This document shows, in pieces, positions 23,464 through 35,194 of a stretch of 64,000 nt of DNA. A program made the position numbers and the translations under genes. Source of the stretch: Papilionanthe hookeriana x Papilionanthe teres. Taxonomy: Eukaryota; Streptophyta; Magnoliopsida; Asparagales; Orchidaceae. The notes under the pieces were generated by a model, which was given only the letters and a program-made list of their open reading frames with translations, was not told where the DNA came from and did not search any database. Where the stretch lies: the NCBI GenBank assembly GCA_022702705.1, contig CM040428.1, positions 106,410,022 through 106,474,021 of the forward strand, in the 5' to 3' direction. Position 1 is the stretch's first letter; the number at the start of each line of letters is the position of its first letter.

Positions 23464-23481
23464 TGGCGTCGTTGCCGGGGA
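23464..23481 (+). other. Primer binding site, tRNA-Asp-like (Athila)
   Basis: TGGCGTCGTTGCCGGGGA, one base from the tRNA-Asp-complementary TGGCGCCGTTGCCGGGGA that is typical for Athila. It fixes the right border of the LTR at about 23456. Confidence 0.9.
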
Positions 23482-23704
23482 GGTACAGTAAAAGAAGGAA
23501 ACTGTTAAAATCTACTTTTGTAGTGTTTGAAATCTTATATTTGAATTGAAGTCATAATTGCGTGTGTCTGTTTATTGTTAGTGTGCTTATTATATTTGTA
23601 TGTGTAGTATCAGATCTATAGGTTTAGTGCTTTACTATTCTTAATTAGAGCGTACTATTAGAAAATTTTGAAAACAACAAAAGTAATATGCAAATCCTCA
23701 CAAG
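23482..23704 (+). other. Athila leader
   Basis: Short untranslated leader between the primer site and the gag ATG. AT-rich, no ORF of note. A GTAGTGTTTG block is shared with the Athila-2 leader near 40390. Confidence 0.6.
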
Positions 23705-24295
23705 ATGGCGAATAATTTGAACAATCAAAACAAAAATATATCAAGACCTTTAAGAGATTATGCTAATCCAACAGCAGATGAAATTCACTTAACTATCTGA
23801 AATACTGATGTTGCTGCTAATTCATTTGAGCTTAAACATGCTATTATCCAAATGGTACAAAATAATCAATTTGGAGGAACACCTAACGAAGATCCTAACT
23901 TACATCTCACTAGTTTTCTAGAACTGTATGCTACTTTTAAATATGATGGAATGTCAAACGATGTTGTTAGGCTTAGACTTTTTCCTTATTCACTAAGGGA
24001 TAAACCTATGGCGTGGTTAAATTCGTTAGCACCTGGATCTATCAGAACTTGAGGAGAGCTTTCACAAAAGTTTCTGTCAAAATATTTTCCTTCTTCTAAG
24101 ACTGCTAAGTTGAGAAATGATATTACATCTTTTAGTCAGTTTGATGGAGAATCCATATATGAAGCTTGAGAAAGATTTAGAGATCTTCTGAGGAAGTGTC
24201 CACACCATGCTTTACCAAACTAGTTAATAATTCAAACATTTTATAATTGATTAGTGGGATCTTTGAGATCGATTATCGATGCTACTGTTAGTGGA
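23705..24295 (+). pseudogene. Athila gag N-terminal half, cut by LTR-2
   Basis: The ATG at 23705 opens MANNLNNQNKN and a PLRDYANPTADEI stretch, followed by a stop near 23801. The capsid core is clear: IQMVQNNQFGGTPNEDPNLH, LTSFLELYATFKYDGMSNDVVRLRLFPYSLRDKPMAWLNSLAPGS, FLSKYFPSSKTAKLRNDITSF, FDGESIYEA and LLRKCPHHALP. At least three TGA/TAG stops replace Trp or other codons in the core. The frame ends at ...IDATVSG, where LTR-2 sequence begins at 24296. Its match in Athila-2 (39890-39960) continues past this point. Confidence 0.85.
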
Positions 24296-27200
24296 AGTCG
24301 ACCGTTAAAATTTTAATTTAATTTAGGTATATATTAATTTATTTTTAAAAATACGTGACCGAACCGATCCCATATCTTTGGTAGTTTAAATAATTGAACA
24401 CCGCATCATAAACTATGCATTTATCCCGAGGAATAGATGCATTTCTTAATAATGAGGTTTAATTAAACAAACCAGTAAATTTATGTTATTTGTTTGATCT
24501 GCGAACCATTTTTATTTACTGACAAATTCCCTTATTTAATACAAAAGAATTAAATAGGGTTTATATTAAGCTGCGTTCTAAAATTCCCTATAAGGGCAAG
24601 CTCCTATAGTTAATTACATCTTAGGTGATGGGAATCACTTAAAAAAACTCTTGATAAAGATTAATGGTTATGTTTTGAAGAATTACAAAGTTTAAGTTTC
24701 CATGATTGGATTTTGAATATTTTAATAGGGAATAGATCAAATTTGGAACATTTTATTTTGGGAATCTAATGGGAACAAAGAAGTAGGGGATGCCACGGAT
24801 ATGAGGGGAACCTCGGTGACTATCCCAACAATCCTATTTGTTTGGCTTAAATTTAGAGAGATATTATTTGATGTTTTAATCTTGCCAATTTTATTTAATT
24901 AGAACTTATATTTGTATGACATAATCATGCAAATAGCCTAGAAATTATAAGGGTTTATGTCGTCACGGATGACGGCCTCGGATTCCTAAGACGAGTTTAG
25001 GGCTTACGTTACATAACATGATTATGCAAATGCCTAAAGGGTAAGGTGAGAATTTATGTTGCGCTAGGGAAACTACCTCGAAATCCTATGACTTTGTTGG
25101 TTAATTACTAAGGAAAGGAAAGCTGATGAAGTCCACCGTGCCGTCCGCCGTGCTTGCTCCGAGCTCCTTGTTGTTGCAGAGGGTTTAGTTTAAAGAAGTG
25201 ACAATCAGAGGATGAGAGAAGTGTCGTGGTTTAGAGGTTGAATTTTAAATTCAGTATCTTAAGTTTTATTAGGGGAAATCTTAAAGTTGATTAAGCGGAA
25301 CCGGTTAAGATCCCATGATTCCATCATCCCGGAACCACTATTTTCATCGGATACACTTAGTCTAAATGAATTTGCTAAATTCAACTGAATGAGTTCCACT
25401 CTTTCATTTAAACCGTGGGAAATCTCGTTAGCAACACGTGGGTTACATCATCCGAGGGATTCCCGATCATCCAACGAGACGTTTTAATTTAGTTGTAATT
25501 GCAGTTTTGTTATTCTATTTGTGATTAATTTTTGAGTTGTCTTATATTTTGAATGTTGTGGCGATGAATTTTATCTTGTTGTTTTGATTTTAATTTAGTT
25601 TTGGTTCCAGTTTTGTGGTTATCCTAAAGGTTTTAGTTTTCATGCAGGATGACATTGTTGTTTATCATGCAAGCTTACAAGAAAAGAAAGTATAGCGCGG
25701 GTATGTAAATTTTAATAAAATAAAAGCTTACCTGGCGGGTCTTCTCGTCATTTCCAACTGCACTAAAAATGCATGTTAGGGCATTTAAATATTTAAAAGA
25801 AAACATCCAGGTAAAGATAAGGGAAGGTTCTGGTTGTCTACTAAATCTTAATCCTATCACTAGTTAATTCCTATGGTGTGTTTTGTGGATGATTTTCTTC
25901 ATCAAAGAACAATGAAGTTCAATTGTTATTCTAAAACATCCCATCAGTTTGAGAAAGTGCTTAGGACGGGTCCTGAACATCATTTCAATGCTTTTGGGAT
26001 TGTTTTGAGTCCAAATGAATTTCATTATACAAATGAATTGATCGTCCGGAGTTTAGTTGAGTTTTGACTCTAGCTCAGTGAACTTGGATGTTTGATTATC
26101 CCATGAATAAAGTGACATTTCATTTAATATTTTATTTAAGAGTTATAAAGGTGAATGCCTTTAGGCACAAAATCAGTTCATTAAGGAACTTAACCGCTCT
26201 TAATTTGAAGTTTGAGTTGGTGATTTACAGTGATTCAGTTTAGTTATAAAGTTTTAGTTGACTTAAATATTTTAAATTATTTTAAGTTGGAAAAGTGTTT
26301 AAATTATTTAAGTTCAGTTAAATTTTAATGATTTAGGTTTGCTTTAACTTAATTATAATATTTTAGATTAATTTTAATTGGTTTAACTTAATTATAATGT
26401 TTTAATTATAAATTGTTTTGAATTGATCTTAATGTTTCAAATTTATTTTAACTTTTAGTTTTAAGTGATTTTTAGTTTAGTCTTAATATGTTAAGTTTAT
26501 TTTGATTTGATTTTTAAATTGTTTCAAATTAATTTTAATATTTTAAATTTTAATTTGATTATAATATTCCAAGATTATTCCCTTTAGTTTCATTCATCAT
26601 TTTTGTTGTTTCATTGATAGAAGTTTATGTGATATTTGGTTAATCTATTGGTTAGGGATTCAATTCAAAGAATTAGAATCTTCCTATGTTAAATCCCTTA
26701 ACCTTAATTAACTTCCAAAGTTTAAATGGTTTAATTAATTGAAATTTCCTCTTTATTGTTCAAGGTGATTAATGGGTTTCTTCCCCTTAACTTCCTAAGT
26801 TTCAATCATCCAAAAGGAAAATCAAGATCCAATATTTACCATTCCCTTTGGTTAAGCCTATATATTAATTAGGGCTTAAGTTCCTTAATTACCATTATGC
26901 CCTTCTGAGCTTATTCATCTCATAATACACTAAATCAAACTCAAATGAGTTTCAAATTATTATGTCACCTCACTCACATGTTAATTAAGACATTAGAGGA
27001 GAAAATGTGATTTTTCCAGTTTTAATTTAATTTATATAATTATTTTTGTGAAAAATAGGGATTTTCAATGAAAATTAAGCAACATGACCAAGATGAAACT
27101 TCTGTCCTTAGGAAAATTATGGGAGGTTCCTACTAAATAGAGGACCACTTTGACCAATTTTGGTGATTTTTTGGATTTTATTTTATTTATTATAATTATT

Positions 27201-28955
27201 TTAACTTTAGAGTATTAATTAAATATGAAACAAAATTGAGATGAAAAATTAAGTTTTATATTTTTCTGAAATCATTTTGAGTTCAGAGAACTTAAAGAAA
27301 TAAATTTTATATTTTTTTGAATTTTATTTGAATTTATAGAGTTATTTTTGTGAAAGGGTAAAAAAAATTCATTTTTTTAATATTAAAAATCACCCTAAGC
27401 CTTTAAAATTCAATATTTTTACTTAGAGACTTAGGAAAAATATTTGGTTGGTTTCTAAGTGATTAGAAGACCAAATATGATATTTTTTATGAATTTTAAT
27501 ATTTTTATGATTTTTATAATTTTTTAATTATTAAAATACCAAAAAATTGGTTAAAAATGAAAATTTTAGGAAAATTCCAATTTTAAAATTCATAGACTCC
27601 TCTAATCTCAAAGAGCCCTCAAAATTGATTTGGTGAATTTTTTAGTTATATTATGGGTTTTATGATTTTTTAAATTTCAAATCTAGCCATGTAACTTGAA
27701 TAATTCATTTAATGGGTTAAATCATTTTCAATTGACTTGGAATTTTTATGCGGGTTCTACGAATCCTAAAGAACAGTGGAGAATTGATTTCATGCTATAT
27801 TGATAAGAAGTTGTTCCAAATTGTTTTAATTTCAGTTTTTAGTATTTGGCAACCTTAGGGTCATTCTTAACGAGTTAAATCAAATCATTATTTTCTTATG
27901 GTCCTCTGGTCCAGAGATACTGCCCCTAATTTTTATAGATTAATATAATCAACATGCTAATTTTCATAATTAGTTCATTAAAACAGGCACCTAAATTTGG
28001 AAAATATGGATCTCTGCCTTAATGTCTCCTCTGACCCTGGAAAATTCAGGGAATGTTCCCAAAGACAGCGGAAACAAAAGCTCCATAATCCCAAGCCATG
28101 ATGAATTATGCATGCTAATGGAGAATTCAAATAATCAGAACAATGTTTAATTAATTAAAATTAAAAACTTCATAAAATAACTCAATTCTTTTTCCACATT
28201 ATTCTCCTCTTCTCACTAAGCAAGAGTACATTTTTCTTTTAATTTTTAAATTTTTCTATGCAAAGTTATGCATTTTAAAAATTTCTAGAATTTAAAAAAA
28301 TAAAAAATCCCTAATTTCCTACTTATCCGACGCAGCGCCACCTCAACCTAGATGAATCCAAAGTCACACACGTTGTCTCCCATTAGGTGCCACCATCTGA
28401 GTCAGCGCGCTCTTTTCGTTCCGTGGTTTTATCCGACTCGATCTCCGCCGTCCATTCGATACACGCGCCATCCAACGGTTCTGGCTCATTGTCCCCGTTT
28501 GGTCCAACCCGAGAGCCGTCCACACTAAAACATGAGGATCTCGAGCTATACTCAACCAAATCGATTGCGATTTGTTTCTACATGCTCATCTAGCCTAAAT
28601 GAAGCTATCCATATGGCTAACATGCATTGAAATTAAGCTAAATGAAATGGACAATCGCTGGAAGCTCGAGAGGAAGGAAAGTTTAATACCTTTGCTCTGA
28701 GAGGTGAGGCCTTAATCAGAGATGCTCGACACGTTCGTTGGAGTTCCAGAAGCCTACAGATTGAGCCCTTGGTTGTGGTGAATTGCCTAGACACGAGTTC
28801 GTCCAAGTCTGATTTGGAGCTCTGGCCGATAGAACAAATGGGTGGCCTGGTGAGGGGGCTTTCATTGGGGAACTTCTTCTCTTTGTGTAGGGATGGTGTG
28901 GGTGGAGTTAATTTGAGTTTGGTGGAGTTTCTGGGTATGTCATGTTTCTTGCCTA
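24296..28955 (-). mobile_element. LTR-2: Tat LTR fragment, both ends missing
   Basis: Sense is the minus strand. The sequence is collinear with LTR-1 and LTR-5 from just downstream of the TATA box (about 28955) to near the LTR end (24296). The whole U3 and the last ~60 bp are missing. The right-hand end coincides with a subterminal copy of the LTR terminal word: AGTCGACC here stands for TGTCGGCA. It retains the splice-donor-like site (28688-28689), the ~150-bp array and the AT-rich tail. The left neighbour is Athila gag on the plus strand; the right neighbour is Athila-2 spacer on the minus strand. There is no target duplication, so rearrangement followed insertion. Confidence 0.8.
26990..28215 (-). 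repeat. Degenerate ~150-bp unit array in LTR-2
   Basis: Relics of the CCTCTG/CAGAGG dyad near 27000, 27125, 27280, 27455, 27599, 27757, 27900, 28025 and 28205. The steps are 125-180 bp. Confidence 0.6.
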
Positions 28956-29491
28956 AATATACTTTTATTTGTGTTTCGGGGATCAATGACCACATATTTC
29001 TTCTTGAATTTATTTTCTAAGAAGAAATTTTTGCTAAATTAATCTCTTATTTTTCAAGTCAAATCTCTCTTCTCTTTTTAGAATGAAAATTTGGAGAGTG
29101 GCAAAAATCTTCTTATTTTCATGTTATTTATAGACATTAGAGGAGTCATACCCACTTCCCACATTTTAAAATGACCAAATAATGTCTAAGAAAACTTCTC
29201 CATGTTAATTTCTTCCAGAACATTATTTAGACATGTTTTTTAACTTCTGCGCTTAAGCGCCAAATATAGGCCCTTAAGCGCCAATGCTCATTTAAGCACA
29301 GGTTAGCTTAATATCCAAATACTTAATCTAACAGGTCTACGACATCAATTAAGGTATTAAATTTTAAAATACTATCATACTTTTCTAAAACGAACACAAC
29401 ATCATAACACTAAAAAAAAGCACACTGATAACTATGGGTAGCTTCCCACAAAGCACTTGGATTTACGTCGTCAGCCCGACGTACCCATTGC
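28956..29491 (-). other. Athila-2 post-integrase spacer, truncated
   Basis: Non-coding stretch after the integrase end (29492). It shares the block at 29027-29280 with 18880-19149 and carries GCGCTTAAGCGCC-like words at 29245-29280. The post-integrase ORF and the 3' LTR expected next are missing because of the junction with LTR-2 at about 28955. Confidence 0.6.
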
Positions 29492-30542
29492 TTATTCTGG
29501 GTGACCCAACATCAAAAGATAATTTAATTTAGTTTGATCCCCTAAGTAGGGTTTCCATTGATGACCATTCACTTTGAATATTTTCTTAGTTTTAGGATCT
29601 TTCATACCCACAGCTCCATAGGGATAAAATTTTATCACAATAAATGGGCCCATCCGTCTTGACATAAGTTTTCCTGAAAATAATCTCAATCTTGCACTAT
29701 AAAGCAAAACTTTTTATCCTAGCTCAAAATTTTTAGTAAGAAACCTCCGATTATGCCACTTCTTCATCTTATCTTATAAATCTTAACACTCTCATAAGAT
29801 TTATTCCTTATCTCTTCTAGCTCATTTAATTCCATAATAACCTAATAGGCTTTATGCTAAAGTTCAACTAGTAAATGACAAGCATTCCCATATATTAAGC
29901 TGTATGGGGACATTCCTATAGGAGTTGTATATGCAATTCTGCAAGCTTACAAAGTATAATCAAGTTTGATTGTCCCATCCAATTTTGTCGGATTTACAGA
30001 TTTTTCTATAATTCATTTAATTTCTTGATTGGATAGTTCAGCCAAACCACTTTTCTGAGGATGATAAGTAGTAGAAATTTGATGATTGATGTGATATTTC
30101 TTTACTAATTTCTCTGTTATTGTATTTTTGAAATGACTTCCCCATCAGCTATGATCACTCTTGGCATTCCCAATCTACGAAATATGTCCATTCTTAAAAA
30201 ATTTCTAACACTTTGTGCATCACATCAACTTAAAGCAACAACTTCTATTCATTTAGATACATATTGTTCTGCTTACAATATATATAAATTTTCGAAAGAT
30301 GGTTTAAATGGTCCCATGAAATTTAATCCCCAAACATCAAATATCTCAACTTCCAAAATATAATTGAGGGGAATCTCATTTCTTCTTGAAATATTTCCTA
30401 CACATTGACAACAATCACAATTTTTAATATACACATTAAAATCTCTAAAGATAGTAGGCCAATAAAATTCAGATTGCAAAATTTTATATGTTGTTTTATC
30501 AACACCAAAATGTACCCCAAAATCAGAAGTGTTTATGCCCAG
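29492..30542 (-). pseudogene. Athila-2 integrase, catalytic Asp lost
   Basis: The reading begins in the zinc-finger lead (FGVDKTTYKILQSEFYWPT). NCDCCQCVGNISRRNEIPLN gives the CxxC cysteines (residues 21 and 24 of the open piece). FDVWGLNFMGPF carries Asn53 where the family has the first catalytic Asp (WGIDFMGPF). Further frames show SKWIEVVAL, a damaged second Asp region, EKSVNPTKLDGTIKLDYTL, IAYTTPIGMSPYSLIYGNACHLLVELQHKAYW and the C-terminal SARLRLFSGKL, FKVNGHQWKPYLG. Stops near 29990 and 29740 split it. Order and motifs are those of Athila integrase. The Asp-to-Asn change alone would abolish activity. Confidence 0.88.
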
Positions 30543-31080
30543 CTAGCCTATCCAACATTTGATCTAGAAAGGGTAATAGAAAATGATCTATTAGCAAGAT
30601 TTCATTTTCTATAATCAATGCATATTCGTCATCATGTCACTTGTCTTGTCGGTATAAGTTCTTTTTGTTCATTAATTGTTACAATCACTCCTAGTTTCTT
30701 TGGAACACAATGTAATGGAATAACCCATGCACCATCTAATTAAGATTGATAATTCTAATATCTTACCACTTTAAAATTTCTTTCTTAACAATTTCTTTCA
30801 TAATGGGATTTAATCTCCTTTGAGGATCAACCCTGGGTTTGCAGTTTTCTTATATAAGAAATCTATGCATAAAAATTGAAGTACTGATTCCTTTAAAATC
30901 TGTAATTGTACATTCAAAAGCTTTCTTATATTTCTTCAAAGTTTTCAACAAATACTCTTTTTCTTCTAAAGTTAATTTTGAGGAAATTATAACCGACAAA
31001 GTTGATGAATCACCTAAAAAGGCATATTTTAAATGTTTCAGGAGTAGCTTCAATTCAAATTCATGAGGTTTCTCAATTGA
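30543..31080 (-). pseudogene. Athila-2 reverse transcriptase, N-terminal remnant
   Basis: The open stretch 31053-30850 reads MKLLLKHLKYAFLGDSSTLSVIISSKLTLEEK..LKKYKKAFECTITDFKGIS, the standard Athila pre-RT block. Downstream come PLHCVPKKLG, ELIPTRQVT, RICIDYRK and DHFLLPFLDQMLDRLAGH, i.e. RT motifs up to just before the first catalytic Asp region. The sequence then switches at about 30543 to the start of integrase. The palm with YxDD, the RNase H domain and the integrase lead are deleted. Several stops are present. Confidence 0.82.
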
Positions 31081-31148
31081 TAGAACAATGATTTATCTTT
31101 TTCTGTCATGTCCAAAACATCAAAAATTTCTTAAACATAGTTTTAATC

Positions 31149-31745
31149 TTATTCAAGAAATTCTTTAAATTGTTCTAATTCCTCTTCTTGCTCGTGCTCC
31201 AGTTCTTTCATTTCAGATTTCTCTTCATAAGTTGAATTGAAATGACTTTCAATTAGATATCTTCTTACATCCATCCTGAAATTTTCATCATCTTTACTTT
31301 TTGCAGGGTATTTCATTGATTTTGAAATATTAAAAGTAATCATTTGATCATTGACACACATAGTTAATTCCCTTTTTTGCACATCTATCATTGCACTTTC
31401 TGGAAATGTCTCCCCAAAAAGATAGGTTATCTCTTTATTTTCCTTCATATCTAGCACAATGAAATCAACAGAAAAAATAAATCGATCCACTTTTACCAAA
31501 TCGTCTTCTATAACTCTCTTAAGATATGTTATCGAACGGTCTACTAATTGCAAAGTTACAATGGTAGAGGATATTTCTCCTAATCCCGGACTTTTAAATA
31601 TTGATAATGTCATAAGGTTAATGCTTGCACCTAAATCACATAAACCATTCCTATAAAAACTGTCTCCTATCGCAGCTAGAATTGTGAAGCTACCATGATC
31701 TTTAAGCTCTTTAGGAAGTTTTTTCTAAATTATAGCACTGTACTC
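31149..31745 (-). pseudogene. Athila-2 protease with intact DLGAS motif
   Basis: Reading from about 31745: SEEYSAII, a stop, LPKELKDHGSFTI, then GLCDLGASINLM, the active-site segment (Asp-Leu-Gly is the normal Athila variant of DSG/DTG). SIFKSPGLGE, VTLQLVDRSITYLKRVIEDDLVKVDRFIFSVDFIVLDM and SAMIDVQKRELTMCVNDQMITFNI follow. The ILGRPFLATG block is damaged (YLFGETFPES). The Glu-rich tail MKELEHEQEEELEQF leads to RT. The open stretch 31613-31149 is 154 codons. It differs from Athila-1 protease by several substitutions and keeps the catalytic Asp that Athila-1 lost. Confidence 0.88.
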
Positions 31746-32080
31746 CTCACTAAGTGCAAATGTCTCGTTATCTTCAAACTTTCTTTTCTGCTAAGAATAT
31801 CTTTTATAAATTTCACTTAGCTTGGCATTAGTTCTAAAGCTTCAACAAATAGAATATTAATTATAAACTTGTTAAAGATTTCCATAAATTTAAAAAAATG
31901 TTTATCCAATTTTTATTGATGATGTCTCTGAGGAAATAAAGGTGGTGATGGTTTTTCAAAATCAATTTTAAGTGGAGAATTAGGTATCTCAAAAAATTTT
32001 GGAGCTTCTTCTCTAGGTTCTTAAATTTCTTCTCTTTTTGCTTTAATCTATTTTTGAATTCTACCTTCCAACTCTCTTCC
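31746..32080 (-). pseudogene. Athila-2 gag C-terminal end
   Basis: Short end of gag between the LTR-3 insertion and protease. The reading resembles PEGFERPIYP...PPLFPQR of Athila-1 with stops and indels. It starts at the CTTCC target site (32076-32080). The first word after the insertion, GGAAGAGAGTTGG on the minus strand, continues LRSGREL. Confidence 0.72.
32076..32080. repeat. Left target-site duplication of LTR-3 (CTTCC)
   Basis: CTTCC immediately before the LTR start at 32081. The right copy at 39186-39190 reads CATCC, one mismatch. Confidence 0.75.
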
Positions 32081-34284
32081 TGTTGACCTCATTTTTCATG
32101 TGGTTCTTTCTTCTCTATCCTTAGTGCTTAGGATCTAGCCATAGGTCTTCTCCTTGACTATACTAGAAGACTAGAGATGGAACCCACCACTTAAAAATTC
32201 AAAAACTTCTTAACTCCCTTCAAACCCCACATGTTTGATTGTAGCCCCCCAGGCCACCTGGAGGGTTAAAATCAATATGTGAAGGTTTAAAGGATGAGTT
32301 TCCTATTGGACTCTTTGGCCATAGGATTACCCTGGGTAGTCTGGTCTTAGTGAGGTTCAGCTTGCACACACCACACTCTCACACACATTCCAAATCCTAA
32401 AACCACTCCTACCCAACTTGGTTCCTGACTCATGTAGGAAACTCATATGGATGGACCTCAATCCCTAAGCCCCTGGTTAAGAGGGTAAGGAACAACATAT
32501 TGAAAGCCTAAAATGAGTCCTCTCATGGCTCTTGTGAGCTTAGCATGGCTTCATGGCTCAATCATAATGGTTTCACTCTACTCACACCTAATCAATCTTC
32601 ATTTTTCCCAAATTTCAATTTTTGACCCCCGGGGCCGTAAACCCACCAAACCTACCAAATACTCTTGAAATTTCCCAAAACTTCAAAAATTTCCTAAATT
32701 ACCCAAAATTTCTCAAAATAAATCCTAAACATTCCCCACCAATCAAATTGATCATCCATGACCAAATTTACAAAAATTTCAAAAAATACCCCGCAATACC
32801 CTCCAAATACCCAAAATACCCTGTTTGACCAAAAAATCCAAAATTCCAAAAATTCCCAAAAAAATCAAAAAAATCCCAAAAATTCCCAATGTCATTTTGT
32901 TGAACTGCTACATACCCCAATTTTGTCAATTTAATCCAATTTGATTAAAAGTCTCAAATTAGCCCTTAAGGCCCAAAGTGACCAACCAACCCATTCCATC
33001 CCAAATTAAACCCAAATGACACCCAATTTTCCCCAAATTTATTTTGAAATCTTCCTAACATCCCCACAAATAAAATTATAACTTAATGTACCCTATATTT
33101 GGATCCAAACTCCACCCAAACCTAACCCAAACCAAAATTCCCCAAATTGTCCTAAACCAATCATGAACCCAAATAAGCCTAAACCCCAAAACTAAGACCC
33201 AACCAAAATTAAGAACTCTTTGTAACACTCCCAAAAACATTTTGCAACATTAATTTTACATCAAACCCAAAATTAACCCAACTTTATCCCAAGTTAGCCC
33301 AATTTGACCCACTTTGGTCCTATTACTAAAAAGACCCAAATTAAACCCAATTCAACTCCAAATTACCCCAAACTTGTTCCAAATCACTCATGGCACATTG
33401 CTAAACTAAATGCAACACTTAATTGGAATAACCTATTACCAAATTTTTATCCGAAAGTTTATTTTAAAATCTAAAAGCCCATCAGCTTAAAACATTTTAA
33501 AAGCCCATCTTTCACCAAATTTAAAAGCCCAAGTCTTCAATCCAAGCCCACATAACATTTCTTTCCATCATCCAATTCATTAAAATCATCCCTATAAAGT
33601 TTCATTTCATGATTAAATAATTCTAAATAAAGCCTCATGATAATTCCATCAAAAATACCCAAAATTTCAAAAATCCTTTTTCATGAAATAAACCAAGCCA
33701 TTCCCAAGCCACATGGAGCCATGAAGCCTTGAATAAGCCACATGGAAGCCTTGGGAGCCACTTTACACATCGCCATGCCATTTATTGCAAAAGGAGGAGA
33801 CTCTTTTAAACTCCTTTAAAAAGTTTTTAACCCTTTTAATGCTTCACCTTAAACCATGATTAATCCAAATATTCATGGATGGGGACCTCACCACCTTCTC
33901 TTGGCTGAATCCACTGATTTCCCTCAGCCCAAAATCAGACCTTGGTGGGTACGCCTAACCCATTTCCATGGCTTGACTAAATTGAGCCCAAAATACCCCC
34001 TTCCCCCTTTCCATTTGCATCAATCTCTTTACACATGGCCAATGTCCATTGCTTGCACCAAATTCAATCCCTGTACTCACTGAGTCAGATGGTGACCTGA
34101 CCCTGGCCGGACCACCACCTGGGATGCCGGAAAACCCCATGGCCGAGAGCTCCATGTGAGTCAAAAATTCAAAACATGTTTGATGAGTTGTCTCAACCCA
34201 AATGGTCACTGCAGCTGCTCTTCTCCTCCCCTGGGCTGCTGATCCCAGCCCTCAATTGCCCCTGGGAAGCCCTCTAGCCCTGGT

Positions 34285-34292
34285 TATTTAAA
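34285..34292 (+). promoter_or_regulatory. TATA-like box of LTR-3
   Basis: TATTTAAA, about 2.2 kb from the LTR start. The block CTCATGGCCAAAGAAGGTGCTGA follows, as in the other copies. The conserved GT donor-like site is 424 bp downstream. Confidence 0.6.
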
Positions 34293-34712
34293 CCCACCTC
34301 CCTCATGGCCAAAGAAGGTGCTGACATTAACCTTACCAAAACTCTGCAAAAATTTCTCCAAACACTTCTCCTGACTTAGAGCAATTGGTCACCACTGGAA
34401 TTCAGCCCTAAAAACCCCTCTGTGAGTTCAATTTGTAAGTCCCATCTCAAACCCAAAACTGGGACATTTCACCATAGTGAGCAAAACCCCAAATTGATCA
34501 ACTCTACACCTTCACTAGACCAAGAGAGGAATTTCCCCAGTGGAAGTCCCCTCACTAGGCCACCCAATTGTGCTAGAGACCAAAGCTTGAAATCGGGTTT
34601 GGTGGAAATCATACCTAGGCATTTCACCATAGCTTTAGGCTTCATTCCTAGCTTCCTTGGATTCCAATGAACTTGCCGAGCCTCTCCGATTGATGCTTCA
34701 CTTCTCAGATCC

Positions 34713-34720
34713 AAGGTATT
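34713..34720 (+). promoter_or_regulatory. Conserved splice-donor-like site in LTR-3
   Basis: AAG/GTATT with GT at 34716-34717. The same position in LTR-2, LTR-4 and LTR-5 reads AAG/GTAT; LTR-1 has lost it. Confidence 0.45.
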
Positions 34721-35194
34721 GATCTCTCCCTTCCCGAGAGCTTATTTCGATTATCCATTTTGTTTGAGTCAATTTCATAGCATCTTAGCCATATAGATGT
34801 GTTCGTCTTGTTGAGAAGAGTCCATAGAGTCCAAGATAATGAAATTTGGTGGAGAAATGAGGGAGATCTTAGGGTTTTAGTCTGGACTGTTCTTGGGTTA
34901 GGGTTCTTAGGGATGATGAATGGATGCCGCCCATTCGTGCGTGTATCGAATGAACGGTCCAGATCTCGTCTGATGGAGCCACAAAGCGGAACCGCGGGAC
35001 GCATGGCTGCTGAGTCGGATGGCGGCGCCGAATCAAATTACGCTGCGTGGGCTTTCGATCCGGATGAGGATGACGCGGTGCTGACTGGGTTAAGTAGATA
35101 AATAGGATTTTTCTGAATTTCTTAAATAGCCAGAACTTTGAAAAATCATATCTTTGCATAGAAAAATCATAAGAATAAAATAAAAATACCCTCT

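Noticed and set aside
34422..34670. 82-codon sense ORF in the predicted leader exon of LTR-3
   Set aside because: A similar text (STPS.D...P.TRPP) appears in LTR-2 and LTR-4 in short pieces, but the frame is interrupted in LTR-4, LTR-5 and LTR-1. It is not a conserved product.
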